Origin: Microcaldota archaeon
GTDB taxonomy: Archaea > Micrarchaeota > Micrarchaeia > Micrarchaeales > Micrarchaeaceae
Assembly: GCA_027344745.1 (NCBI GenBank)
Contig: DAHWIS010000021.1
Span: forward strand, 1 to 10,763
Direction of reading: 5' to 3'
DNA length: 10,763 bases
The position numbers and the translations under genes are program-made. Below the pieces are notes generated by a model, which was given only the letters and a program-made list of their open reading frames with translations, ran no database searches and was not told the DNA's origin. Below, piece by piece: positions 1 through 5,324 of this stretch. The first letter of the stretch is position 1. Each line of letters begins with the position of its first letter.

Positions 1-1
1 C

Positions 2-109
2 AAATACAAAAATATTTCATTTGTGATAATGGCAGTACTGGCATTACTGACAGGTTTATTGCTTCTATCCATAATGAAAAAATACAACCTTAAGGCGCGT
101 AAACATTGA
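2..109 (+). CDS. C-terminal end of a membrane protein (partial)
   Basis: This open frame enters from the left edge and ends at TGA 107-109, leaving 35 codons. It holds one hydrophobic segment of about 19 residues (FVIMAVLALLTGLLLLSIM, codons at 20-76), then a basic tail (KKYNLKARKH). This is the pattern of a last transmembrane helix with a cytoplasmic positively charged end, so the parent is probably a membrane-anchored or polytopic protein. A T9 tract begins 8 nt after the stop, which supports this as a real gene end. The family cannot be named from so short a piece. The other two forward frames are interrupted or lack a coherent composition here. Confidence 0.6.
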   Translation, partial: KYKNISFVIMAVLALLTGLLLLSIMKKYNLKARKH

Positions 110-117
110 CGCTTTTA

Positions 118-126
118 TTTTTTTTT
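118..126 (+). terminator. T9 tract, probable transcription terminator
   Basis: A run of nine T follows the stop codon at 109 by 8 nt and is preceded by another T4 (113-116). Archaeal RNA polymerase stops at U-rich tracts without needing a hairpin, and none is seen here. It probably ends transcription of the upstream membrane-protein gene. Confidence 0.5.
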
Positions 127-170
127 GCATGGGTTAGACAAATAACAAAGAATCTTAATTTTGTAGAATA

Positions 171-180
171 ACTTTAAAAA
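171..180 (+). promoter_or_regulatory. Possible TATA box upstream of the TRAM gene
   Basis: ACTTTAAAAA is an A/T-rich box resembling archaeal TATA elements. It would place a start site near 200-205 and leave a leader of about 60 nt before the SD at 257-264. A second candidate (TTAATATT, about 197-206) cannot be excluded. The call rests on composition and spacing only. Confidence 0.3.
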
Positions 181-256
181 GGCAACCCGCCAATCTATTA
201 ATATTGAAAATCACTTTTGCTTGAACCAGTGGATGTTTTGGGCAAGAGTGCATTTC

Positions 257-264
257 AAGGTGGG
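257..264 (+). promoter_or_regulatory. Shine-Dalgarno site that fixes the TRAM start
   Basis: AAGGTGGG lies 3 nt before ATG 268 and contains the AGGTG core complementary to the archaeal 16S 3' end. It favours ATG 268 over the upstream in-frame TTG 217. Confidence 0.6.
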
Positions 265-267
265 AAA

Positions 268-519
268 ATGGACAACTACGAGATAAGGGAGAGCATAGAG
301 GAGGGTATGGAGTACACCATAAAGATAGATGCAAAAGGCGCCAGAGGTGAAGGGATAGGCAAGCTAGGGGACTTTGTAATCTTCATAAAGAACGCAAAGA
401 CAAGAATAGGAAACATATACAAAGTAAAAGTAACCAAATTGCACAGGACGTTTGGTTATGCAGAGCTTTGCGAAATGAAACACCAGTTTGTTGGCAACGG
501 GAGCATGCTTGAGGTATAG
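268..519 (+). CDS. Stand-alone TRAM-domain RNA-binding protein
   Basis: The product is an 83-aa protein that is essentially one TRAM domain (about residues 12-70), the small OB-like beta-barrel also found in TrmA/RumA- and MiaB-type RNA-modifying enzymes. Visible hallmarks are the strand EYTIKIDAKGARGEGIGK, the following GDFVIFIKNAK and GNIYKVKVTKL strands, and the ending FGYAEL. Free-standing TRAM proteins of archaea bind RNA and have been proposed as RNA chaperones, notably in the cold. The ATG at 268 is chosen because AAGGTGGG (257-264) lies just ahead of it. An in-frame TTG at 217 would add 17 residues (giving 100 aa) but has no SD and adds sequence outside the domain. The gene stands alone, with a stem-loop and T-rich stretch downstream. 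Confidence 0.85.
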   Translation: MDNYEIRESIEEGMEYTIKIDAKGARGEGIGKLGDFVIFIKNAKTRIGNIYKVKVTKLHRTFGYAELCEMKHQFVGNGSMLEV

Positions 520-547
520 CGCCTAACAGCAAGTCTTTTATAGTTTT

Positions 548-582
548 GCGCAGATTAATAAAACATTTATCTGCGCTTTATT
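548..582 (+). terminator. Stem-loop with T-rich tail after the TRAM gene
   Basis: GCGCAGAT (548-555) and ATCTGCGC (569-576) form a perfect 8-bp stem around a 13-nt A/T-rich loop, followed by TTTATTTTATCTTA. It lies 29 nt past the TRAM stop and about 145 nt before the proteasome gene. The form is that of an intrinsic terminator or a 3'-end stabilising hairpin. Most other transcript ends in this window show bare T tracts instead. A role as a protein-binding inverted repeat is possible. Confidence 0.5.
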
Positions 583-645
583 TTATCTTATATCAATTTT
601 GCGCATGCGTTATTTTACTCGGGTTGGATGGCCATTATAGTCAGA

Positions 646-653
646 TTTATAAT
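646..653 (+). promoter_or_regulatory. Possible TATA box for the proteasome beta gene
   Basis: TTTATAAT matches the archaeal TATA consensus and would give a transcript starting near 675, about 45-50 nt before ATG 723. The leader contains AAGGCGAT (712-719), a weak SD-like match just before the ATG. Confidence 0.4.
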
Positions 654-722
654 TGTTTTAGTAGTTGAATAATAAAATGAATTCTGAAATGAATAGCTTG
701 ATGCAAAATGTAAGGCGATACA

Positions 723-1376
723 ATGGACAAAAAATATACTGAAGAATATATGAAAGGCACAACTACTGTCGGTCTGGTTTGCAGCGATGGGGTCGTAATT
801 GGTGCGGATTCGAGGGCTACGATGGACACATTCATAGCGAGCACCGAAGCTAGAAAAGTGTGGAAGATAGACGAGAATCTGGGCATGACCATAGCAGGCC
901 TGGTCGGCGACGCACAGGAGCTTATAAGGATAATAAAAGTACAGAATGAGATTTATAAAATGAACGAGGGAAGGCCGTTATCCCCTAAATCTGCCGCTAC
1001 CCTGCTGTCCATAATACTGCAAGAAAACAAAATGGTGCCGTTTTATGTGCAGCTAATCATAGCGGGAGTTGATGGAGGGATTGAAGGTGAAGACGGAGAG
1101 GTATACAATATCGACGCGGCAGGCGGATATTCCAGCGAATCTAAGTTTACTTCAACCGGAAGCGGTTCGCTCACGGCATTGGGCTTCCTGGAGGATACAT
1201 ACAAAAAAGGCATAACCGCAAAAGAGTCCATAAAGGTTGCTGCAAAAGCCCTTAATATAGCGATGAAAAGAGATTCGGCAACAGGCAACAACATTACTGT
1301 AGCTACTATAACAAAAGACGGGTATGTAGAATATACCGGGAAGGATCTTGAAAAGATTGTTGGTGCTTCTAAGTAA
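723..1376 (+). CDS. psmB: Proteasome beta subunit (N-terminal Thr hydrolase)
   Basis: This is the catalytic beta subunit of the archaeal 20S proteasome, which degrades unfolded or tagged proteins inside the cytosolic barrel with an unlinked alpha subunit. The 217-aa precursor has a 12-residue propeptide ending in Gly12. Autocleavage before Thr13 would expose TTTVGL, with Thr13 as nucleophile. In mature numbering Asp17 (GADSRAT) and Lys33 (EARKVW) are in place, and the GSGS stretch (147-150) supplies the Ser129 equivalent. Near the C-terminus RDSATGNN (183-190) keeps Asp166, but Thr stands where Ser169 is usual in the Thermoplasma enzyme, a mild substitution. Length is normal for the family. 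A T7 tract 7 nt after the stop suggests a monocistronic transcript. ATG 723 gives a typical short propeptide. Confidence 0.96.
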   Translation: MDKKYTEEYMKGTTTVGLVCSDGVVIGADSRATMDTFIASTEARKVWKIDENLGMTIAGLVGDAQELIRIIKVQNEIYKMNEGRPLSPKSAATLLSIILQENKMVPFYVQLIIAGVDGGIEGEDGEVYNIDAAGGYSSESKFTSTGSGSLTALGFLEDTYKKGITAKESIKVAAKALNIAMKRDSATGNNITVATITKDGYVEYTGKDLEKIVGASK

Positions 1377-1382
1377 GCCCTG

Positions 1383-1389
1383 TTTTTTT
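1383..1389 (+). terminator. T7 tract after the proteasome gene
   Basis: Seven T begin 7 nt after the psmB stop codon, without a stable hairpin ahead. This fits a U-rich archaeal terminator. The same A/T-rich stretch (about 1383-1395) could also carry the TATA element for the next gene. Confidence 0.45.
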
Positions 1390-1422
1390 AAATTTGTTTT
1401 AGGCATTATTCCGGTGGAGATT

Positions 1423-1458
1423 TTGATTTGGGCTGTTGTTTCTGTTTATACGATGTGA
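1423..1458 (+). other. Possible leader ORF ahead of aCPSF1
   Basis: A TTG at 1423 preceded by GGTGGAG (1413-1419) opens an 11-codon frame (MIWAVVSVYTM) ending at TGA 1456-1458, 4 nt before the chosen aCPSF1 start TTG 1463. The best SD in the region belongs to this frame and not to the nuclease. It might therefore be a short leader that couples translation to aCPSF1. It may equally be chance, since the frame is very short and starts with TTG. Confidence 0.25.
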
Positions 1459-1462
1459 TATT

Positions 1463-3430
1463 TTGGAAGAAAAAATCAACGACAAGGATGCAGAAGGAAA
1501 GGCTAGGAACGAGGAGATATTCAGAAAGATAAAGGAGATGCTCCCAGAAGATGCAGGCTTTGTAAAAGCAGAATTCGAGGGTCCTGACATAGTCGTAATA
1601 CTCAAAAACGTAAAAGCGGTCTACCGCGAAGAAATGATAATAAAAGGCATAGCCGCAGCAATAAAGAAGAAGCTTATAATGCGAAGCGACAGTTCAGTTT
1701 TGGTGGAGCCCGAAAAGGCGTTGGCAATAATAAACGAGTTGGTACCAAAGGAAGCAGTTGCATCAAGCATAAAATTCGTACCCGAGTTCTCTGAAGTATA
1801 CATAGAGGCGCTCAAGCCGGGGTTGGTCATAGGGAAGGGCGGATCGACGCTCAAGGAAATAGTCATCCGCACTAATTGGTCACCAAAAGTATTGCGTACC
1901 CCTACGATGGACAGCGATACTATAAAGGGCGTACGACAGCTCATGTTCAATGAAAGCGAATTCAGGAAAAAATTCCTTTCTACCGTGGGCAAGAACATAA
2001 ACAGGCAGATACTAAAGAGCGAATGGCTCAAGGCTACCGCTTTGGGTGGGTTCAGAGAGGTTGGAAGAAGCAGCCTTCTTTTAGAGACCCCACATTCAAA
2101 AGTCATAATCGATTGCGGCATAAGTCCGGAACCAGGCATTAAGGGCCTAGATGCAAATGCAAACGCAGAAGGCAATAAGGCGTTTCCATATCTCGACAGT
2201 GCGAACTTCTCGATAAACGAACTCGATGCCGTAATATTGACGCACGGCCATATGGATCACATGGGTTTCATACCCTATCTATTCAAATACGGTTACGAAG
2301 GTCCAGTATACTGTACGCCACCCACTAGGGATCTTGCGGCATTGCTGCTTAACGATTACATAAAGCTGGTGCAAAGGAGCGGAGGAACACCACTATACTC
2401 CGAAAAGGACGTAAAGAAGATGCTGATGCACATGATTACAAGGGACTATAACGAAGTCACAAACATAACCGATGAACTTAAGCTCACGTATCACAATGCC
2501 GGTCATATACTCGGTAGCGCTACGGTGCATCTGCATGTAGGCGAGGGCATGTACAATATAGTGCATACTGGGGACATGAAATACGGCTTCACCAGGCTTT
2601 TCGATCCTACCTCTACTAAATACCCTAGGGTAGATTCGCTATTCATGGAGAGCACATACGGCGGCCCAAACGACATAACGCCGAATAGACACGATGCCGA
2701 GGCCGAACTCATGGAGACTATAAAGCGCACAATACAAAACAACGGCAAGGTGCTGATACCTCTCTTTGCAGTAGGAAGGAGCCAGGAGCTCCAATTGGTG
2801 CTTGAAAGCTATATGGCGGGCGATAACAGCCCCTACAAGCTCGACGTGCCTGTTTACTTGGACGGCATGATACTTGGGGCTAGCGCAATACACACTGCGT
2901 ATCCGGAATACCTGAAAGAGAGCCTAAAAAACAGGATACTCAACAACCGATCGCCGTTCGAAAGCGAGATATTCGAAGTGGTAAAAGGCGAACGCGAAGA
3001 GGTATTTGAAAAGGGACCTGCAGTAATACTTGCTAGCGGCGGAATGCTCAATGGCGGCGCAAGCGTAGAATATTTTAAGCATCTAGTCGAAGATGCGCGC
3101 AACACTATGGTATTCGTCGGGTACAATAGCGCGAATTCGCTCGGGAGAAGGGTGCAGAACGGCATATCCGAAGTAGCACTGCCGAACGAGGATGGCAAGC
3201 TGGTGTCCATGAAAGTAAACATGGGGATAAAGACCGTGGAAGGCTTCTCGGGGCATAGCGATAGGAGACAGCTTATAAGTTTCGTGCAAAAGCTCAATGT
3301 AAAACCAAAAAGCATATACACGATGCACGGCGAAGAGCAGAAATGCGAAGACCTGGCAAGGACTCTTGGCAGGATGATGCACATCGACGCCAGAGCACCC
3401 ATGAACCTGGATTCGATACGCCTAAAATAA
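1463..3430 (+). CDS. Archaeal CPSF1 / FttA, KH plus beta-CASP ribonuclease
   Basis: This is the metallo-beta-lactamase/beta-CASP nuclease of archaea known as aCPSF1 or FttA, related to eukaryotic CPSF73. It cleaves nascent RNA at U-rich sites and drives transcription termination. From TTG 1463 it is 655 aa, normal for the family. Two KH-like domains fill about residues 10-140, the second with VIGKGG (122-127). The lactamase core carries DCGIS (217-221), the zinc motif HGHMDH (261-266), AGHILGS (346-352) and HTGD (368-371). The beta-CASP part has MESTYGG (395-401) and ASGGM (524-528). GHSD (597-600) and HGE (622-624) complete the active site. All metal ligands are present, so it should be active. 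The start is uncertain: TTG 1463 matches the usual N-terminus, TTG 1436 would add nine residues, and neither has a good SD. The stop is followed by the convergent gene ending at 3470. Confidence 0.95.
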   Translation: MEEKINDKDAEGKARNEEIFRKIKEMLPEDAGFVKAEFEGPDIVVILKNVKAVYREEMIIKGIAAAIKKKLIMRSDSSVLVEPEKALAIINELVPKEAVASSIKFVPEFSEVYIEALKPGLVIGKGGSTLKEIVIRTNWSPKVLRTPTMDSDTIKGVRQLMFNESEFRKKFLSTVGKNINRQILKSEWLKATALGGFREVGRSSLLLETPHSKVIIDCGISPEPGIKGLDANANAEGNKAFPYLDSANFSINELDAVILTHGHMDHMGFIPYLFKYGYEGPVYCTPPTRDLAALLLNDYIKLVQRSGGTPLYSEKDVKKMLMHMITRDYNEVTNITDELKLTYHNAGHILGSATVHLHVGEGMYNIVHTGDMKYGFTRLFDPTSTKYPRVDSLFMESTYGGPNDITPNRHDAEAELMETIKRTIQNNGKVLIPLFAVGRSQELQLVLESYMAGDNSPYKLDVPVYLDGMILGASAIHTAYPEYLKESLKNRILNNRSPFESEIFEVVKGEREEVFEKGPAVILASGGMLNGGASVEYFKHLVEDARNTMVFVGYNSANSLGRRVQNGISEVALPNEDGKLVSMKVNMGIKTVEGFSGHSDRRQLISFVQKLNVKPKSIYTMHGEEQKCEDLARTLGRMMHIDARAPMNLDSIRLK

Positions 3431-3469
3431 GCGCTGCGCGCCTTGCACCGGTTGCAACGTATATACTGA

Positions 3470-4159
3470 TTACTTTACGTTTAGCTCTAGGTTGCCAGCA
3501 TAATCGAAGTCCGGCGCTTTAATATAAAATGCAACTATGAAACTATTGTCGCTTTCTATGCTAAACGGCAGTTCGGGTTCTGATCTGATAAATGAGAAAG
3601 GTTTATTTACCGAAACCTCTGTTATAACATCCCCTTTCTTGAAAACCCTTAGCATTTGCACCGATGATTCGAATATATCTCCTCTGTTAATTCTTTTGAC
3701 CTCTCCCGACTCGCTCACTTTTATGCTTTTACCCTTAGCGTTGAGCATGGTTTTTTGAAGTTCAAGATGTATTTCGGCATTTGCTGCGCTGCCCAACTTT
3801 AAGGTCAGCGGTCCGCTATAGTTGTAATCAGGATTTTTAAGCGTTATATGTATCTCTATCTTTTCTCCCGTGTTGATAACCAAAGGCAGTCCTGGTACTA
3901 CCGACCCTATTTTAAACGGGTCTGAAGCAGTTATCGAATCAATAACCTCCTGTTTCTTCTGATCCTTCAGAAACGACAGGCCTGCACCATGGTTTGTGAA
4001 AGGGATTACGATTTCATGTTCATTTCCCTCGATTTCGAACCCGTGTACCGAGTGCATGGCGCCCTTCCAGTAAATATTAACATTTGATACACTACCCGAA
4101 GGCCCATTGCCTCTTTTTTTGTCTCCGAATAGGCTTTCGATAACATTCTTAATGGCCAT
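3470..4159 (-). CDS. Unknown protein with two beta-sandwich-like repeats
   Basis: I do not recognise this 229-aa protein. It has no signal peptide, transmembrane segment or cysteine, so it is probably cytosolic. Residues 80-123 and 186-229 align without gaps, with about 13 of 44 positions identical, including PF at the start, PxLP in the middle and PDxxYxGxLxL at the end. Both copies alternate polar and hydrophobic residues as in beta-strands. This suggests two copies of a small Ig- or arrestin-like sandwich, each ahead of or following a charged linker (about 124-185). The N-terminal 16 residues could form an amphipathic helix. ATG 4159 is well supported by AAAAGGTG (4168-4175) on the minus strand. 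It diverges from the peroxiredoxin gene and converges on aCPSF1, so no operon partner suggests a role. Confidence 0.85.
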   Translation of the reverse strand: MAIKNVIESLFGDKKRGNGPSGSVSNVNIYWKGAMHSVHGFEIEGNEHEIVIPFTNHGAGLSFLKDQKKQEVIDSITASDPFKIGSVVPGLPLVINTGEKIEIHITLKNPDYNYSGPLTLKLGSAANAEIHLELQKTMLNAKGKSIKVSESGEVKRINRGDIFESSVQMLRVFKKGDVITEVSVNKPFSFIRSEPELPFSIESDNSFIVAFYIKAPDFDYAGNLELNVK

Positions 4160-4167
4160 ATGAATTG

Positions 4168-4175
4168 CACCTTTT
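4168..4175 (-). promoter_or_regulatory. Shine-Dalgarno site for the two-repeat protein
   Basis: Read on the minus strand this is AAAAGGTG, ending 8 nt before ATG 4159. It is a strong GGTG-type site and confirms that the unknown protein is translated from that ATG. Confidence 0.65.
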
Positions 4176-4206
4176 ATTTATGTATGTAAATATTTGCCGA
4201 AGCCCA

Positions 4207-4230
4207 ATTTTAAATCCTTTCTATAAAAAG
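4207..4230 (+). promoter_or_regulatory. Probable promoter of the peroxiredoxin gene
   Basis: Two TATA-like boxes lie here: TTTTAAAT (about 4207-4214) and CTATAAAAAG (4221-4230). The first would start transcription just ahead of the SD at 4240-4247. The second would give a nearly leaderless transcript. The first fits better with use of the SD. Confidence 0.4.
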
Positions 4231-4239
4231 AATGTAAGT

Positions 4240-4247
4240 AGGTGGAT
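4240..4247 (+). promoter_or_regulatory. Shine-Dalgarno site deciding the peroxiredoxin start
   Basis: AGGTGGAT sits 3 nt before ATG 4251, in register with the 16S anti-SD. The in-frame GTG at 4242 lies inside this site and is therefore unlikely to be the start. Confidence 0.65.
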
Positions 4248-4250
4248 AAT

Positions 4251-4724
4251 ATGCTGTCAGAAGGCGATATGGCACCGGATTTCAAACTTGCCGGTTCGGA
4301 CGGGCGGACACATTCCTTGAAAGAACTAAACGGGAAGTACGTAGTGCTATACTTCTATCCAAAGGATAATACTCCTGGATGCACTATGGAGGCAAACAAT
4401 TTCAACAAAAGGCTCGATGACATAAGGAAGCTTAATGCAGAAGTCATAGGCATAAGCAAAGACGATCTCAAGTCACATGGAAAATTCATAAACAGACACG
4501 ACCTTAAATTCCTATTGCTATCGGATGTAGAGAGCAAGACGATAAAAGATTACCGCGCGTACGGAGACCGCGGCATATTCGGTGTCGGCACGTTAAGGAA
4601 TACGTATCTGATAGGTAAAGATGGTAAAATCATAAAGATATTTGAGAAAGTCAATCCAAAAAGCCATGCCGACGAGATAATATCCGCACTAAAGGAAGCG
4701 GAAATGAAATCAGGAGTAACCTAG
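4251..4724 (+). CDS. bcp: Thioredoxin-fold peroxiredoxin, PrxQ/Bcp type with a single Cys
   Basis: This enzyme reduces hydrogen peroxide and organic peroxides in the cytosol. The 157-aa product has the PrxQ/Bcp layout: APDF near the start, the VVLYFYPKDNTPGCT active site with peroxidatic Cys44 and Thr41, and the conserved Arg116 in GTLRNTYLIGKDG. PrxQ proteins often carry a resolving Cys five residues after the first. Here that residue is Asn49, and Cys44 is the only cysteine in the protein, so it should act as a 1-Cys enzyme resolved by an outside thiol or partner. ATG 4251 is chosen because AGGTGGAT precedes it; GTG 4242 lies within that site. Its 3' end overlaps the opposing ribbon-helix-helix gene by 15 bp. 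Confidence 0.94.
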   Translation: MLSEGDMAPDFKLAGSDGRTHSLKELNGKYVVLYFYPKDNTPGCTMEANNFNKRLDDIRKLNAEVIGISKDDLKSHGKFINRHDLKFLLLSDVESKTIKDYRAYGDRGIFGVGTLRNTYLIGKDGKIIKIFEKVNPKSHADEIISALKEAEMKSGVT

Positions 4725-4934
4725 CTCCTCTAATTTTTTTCTTATTATTTTCGCCTCGTAATCCGCTTTAGATTTTTTTCCGCTGTCGCTTATCAGTACC
4801 CTAAGTATAAATGCCACATAGCTTGATACAGACGGAAAACCTGTATTGTCTATATGCTGTTCTATCTTTTCGAATAGTTGGCTTGGTATGGATATGGTGG
4901 TAAACTCCTGTCTTTTGGCCCTTTTTATTTTCAT
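4710..4934 (-). CDS. Ribbon-helix-helix (CopG/Arc-type) DNA-binding protein
   Basis: This 74-aa protein has the shape of a dimeric ribbon-helix-helix repressor. A basic N-terminus (KIKRAKRQE) leads into the strand FTTISIP (11-17), which in this fold pairs with its dimer partner and reads the major groove. Helix A follows (about 18-30), then a turn with GFPSVSSYV and helix B (about 36-49). A charged C-terminal helix (57-72, rich in Lys, Arg and Glu) may add contacts. Such proteins usually repress their own gene or a neighbour. An 18-bp inverted repeat 42 nt upstream of its start is a good operator candidate. The SD is weak (GGTAGGTAG just before the ATG). Its targets are not shown by the sequence; an antitoxin role is possible in this family, but no toxin gene is adjacent. 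Confidence 0.85.
   Translation of the reverse strand: MKIKRAKRQEFTTISIPSQLFEKIEQHIDNTGFPSVSSYVAFILRVLISDSGKKSKADYEAKIIRKKLEELGYS
4734..4740 (+). terminator. T7 tract after the peroxiredoxin gene
   Basis: Seven T begin 10 nt after the peroxiredoxin stop, with more T-rich sequence to about 4750. It lies inside the 3' coding end of the opposing regulator gene, so the two transcripts would overlap. Confidence 0.4.
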
Positions 4935-4975
4935 GCTGTCTACCTACCATAATTTGCGTGGAAAGATATAAATTA

Positions 4976-4993
4976 TTAATTATACATAATTAA
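4976..4993. promoter_or_regulatory. 18-bp inverted repeat, candidate operator of the RHH protein
   Basis: TTAATTAT-AC-ATAATTAA is a perfect 8-bp dyad with a 2-bp centre. It lies between the divergent RHH gene (start 4934) and the 5025-7344 unit. It abuts a TATA-like TTTATATC (4965-4972, minus strand) and overlaps TTATACATAA on the + strand. A dimeric repressor bound here could block both promoters. The sequence is very A/T-rich, so chance symmetry is a real alternative. Confidence 0.45.
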
Positions 4994-5024
4994 GGTAATC
5001 AGGTCTATTATTTATGTGAATTGA

Positions 5025-5315
5025 ATGAAGAACCATAGTGGCATACGTAAGGTTTTAGATGCATTGGACAAGGATCCGAGCAAATCAAATTGGGAAGCAA
5101 TGTCATCGTCCATAAAGCGCAGCAATGTGTCCCACTACAAGGTTTTCTACCCAAAAAAAATAAAAGAAAAGCAGGATCTCAAAAGCGCTTATGTGATACT
5201 GTATGACGATAAATTTAAGATAATTGGCAGAATACCGCTTGTATCAAAAGACGGGCACGGGGCAAGCGGAATGCTCTTTTATCTAAGGGGTCTTAGTCTA
5301 AATAGAAAAGTTTAG
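5025..5315 (+). CDS. Unknown 96-aa protein, first gene of the cysDN unit
   Basis: I do not recognise this basic 96-aa protein. It has no cysteine, signal peptide or membrane segment. The N-terminal half is polar and probably helical (SGIRKVLDALDKD). The middle, SAYVILYDDKFKIIGRIPL (about residues 54-72), looks like a beta-hairpin, followed by a Gly-rich turn and MLFYLRGLSL. A TGA codon (5022-5024) touches the ATG in frame, so this start is the only ATG possible for the full frame. The next gene begins 9 nt after its stop, and AGGTCGAT for that gene overlaps the stop, so the two are surely co-transcribed. By position it may be an accessory of the ATP sulfurylase-like pair, but nothing in its sequence shows this. 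Confidence 0.75.
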   Translation: MKNHSGIRKVLDALDKDPSKSNWEAMSSSIKRSNVSHYKVFYPKKIKEKQDLKSAYVILYDDKFKIIGRIPLVSKDGHGASGMLFYLRGLSLNRKV

Positions 5316-5324
5316 GTCGATTCG

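Noticed and set aside
217..267. TTG 217 as the start of the TRAM gene
   Set aside because: It has no SD, and the extra 17 residues precede a well-placed SD and ATG at 268.
1621..3402. Long minus-strand open frames (up to 184 aa) opposite aCPSF1
   Set aside because: They lie wholly within a strongly conserved coding region on the other strand, have low-complexity Ser/Leu/Phe-rich translations and lack ribosome binding sites.
3443..3457. Small inverted repeat TTGCA-CCGGT-TGCAA between aCPSF1 and the convergent gene
   Set aside because: The stem is only 5 bp with no T tract after it, so it is too weak to call a terminator.
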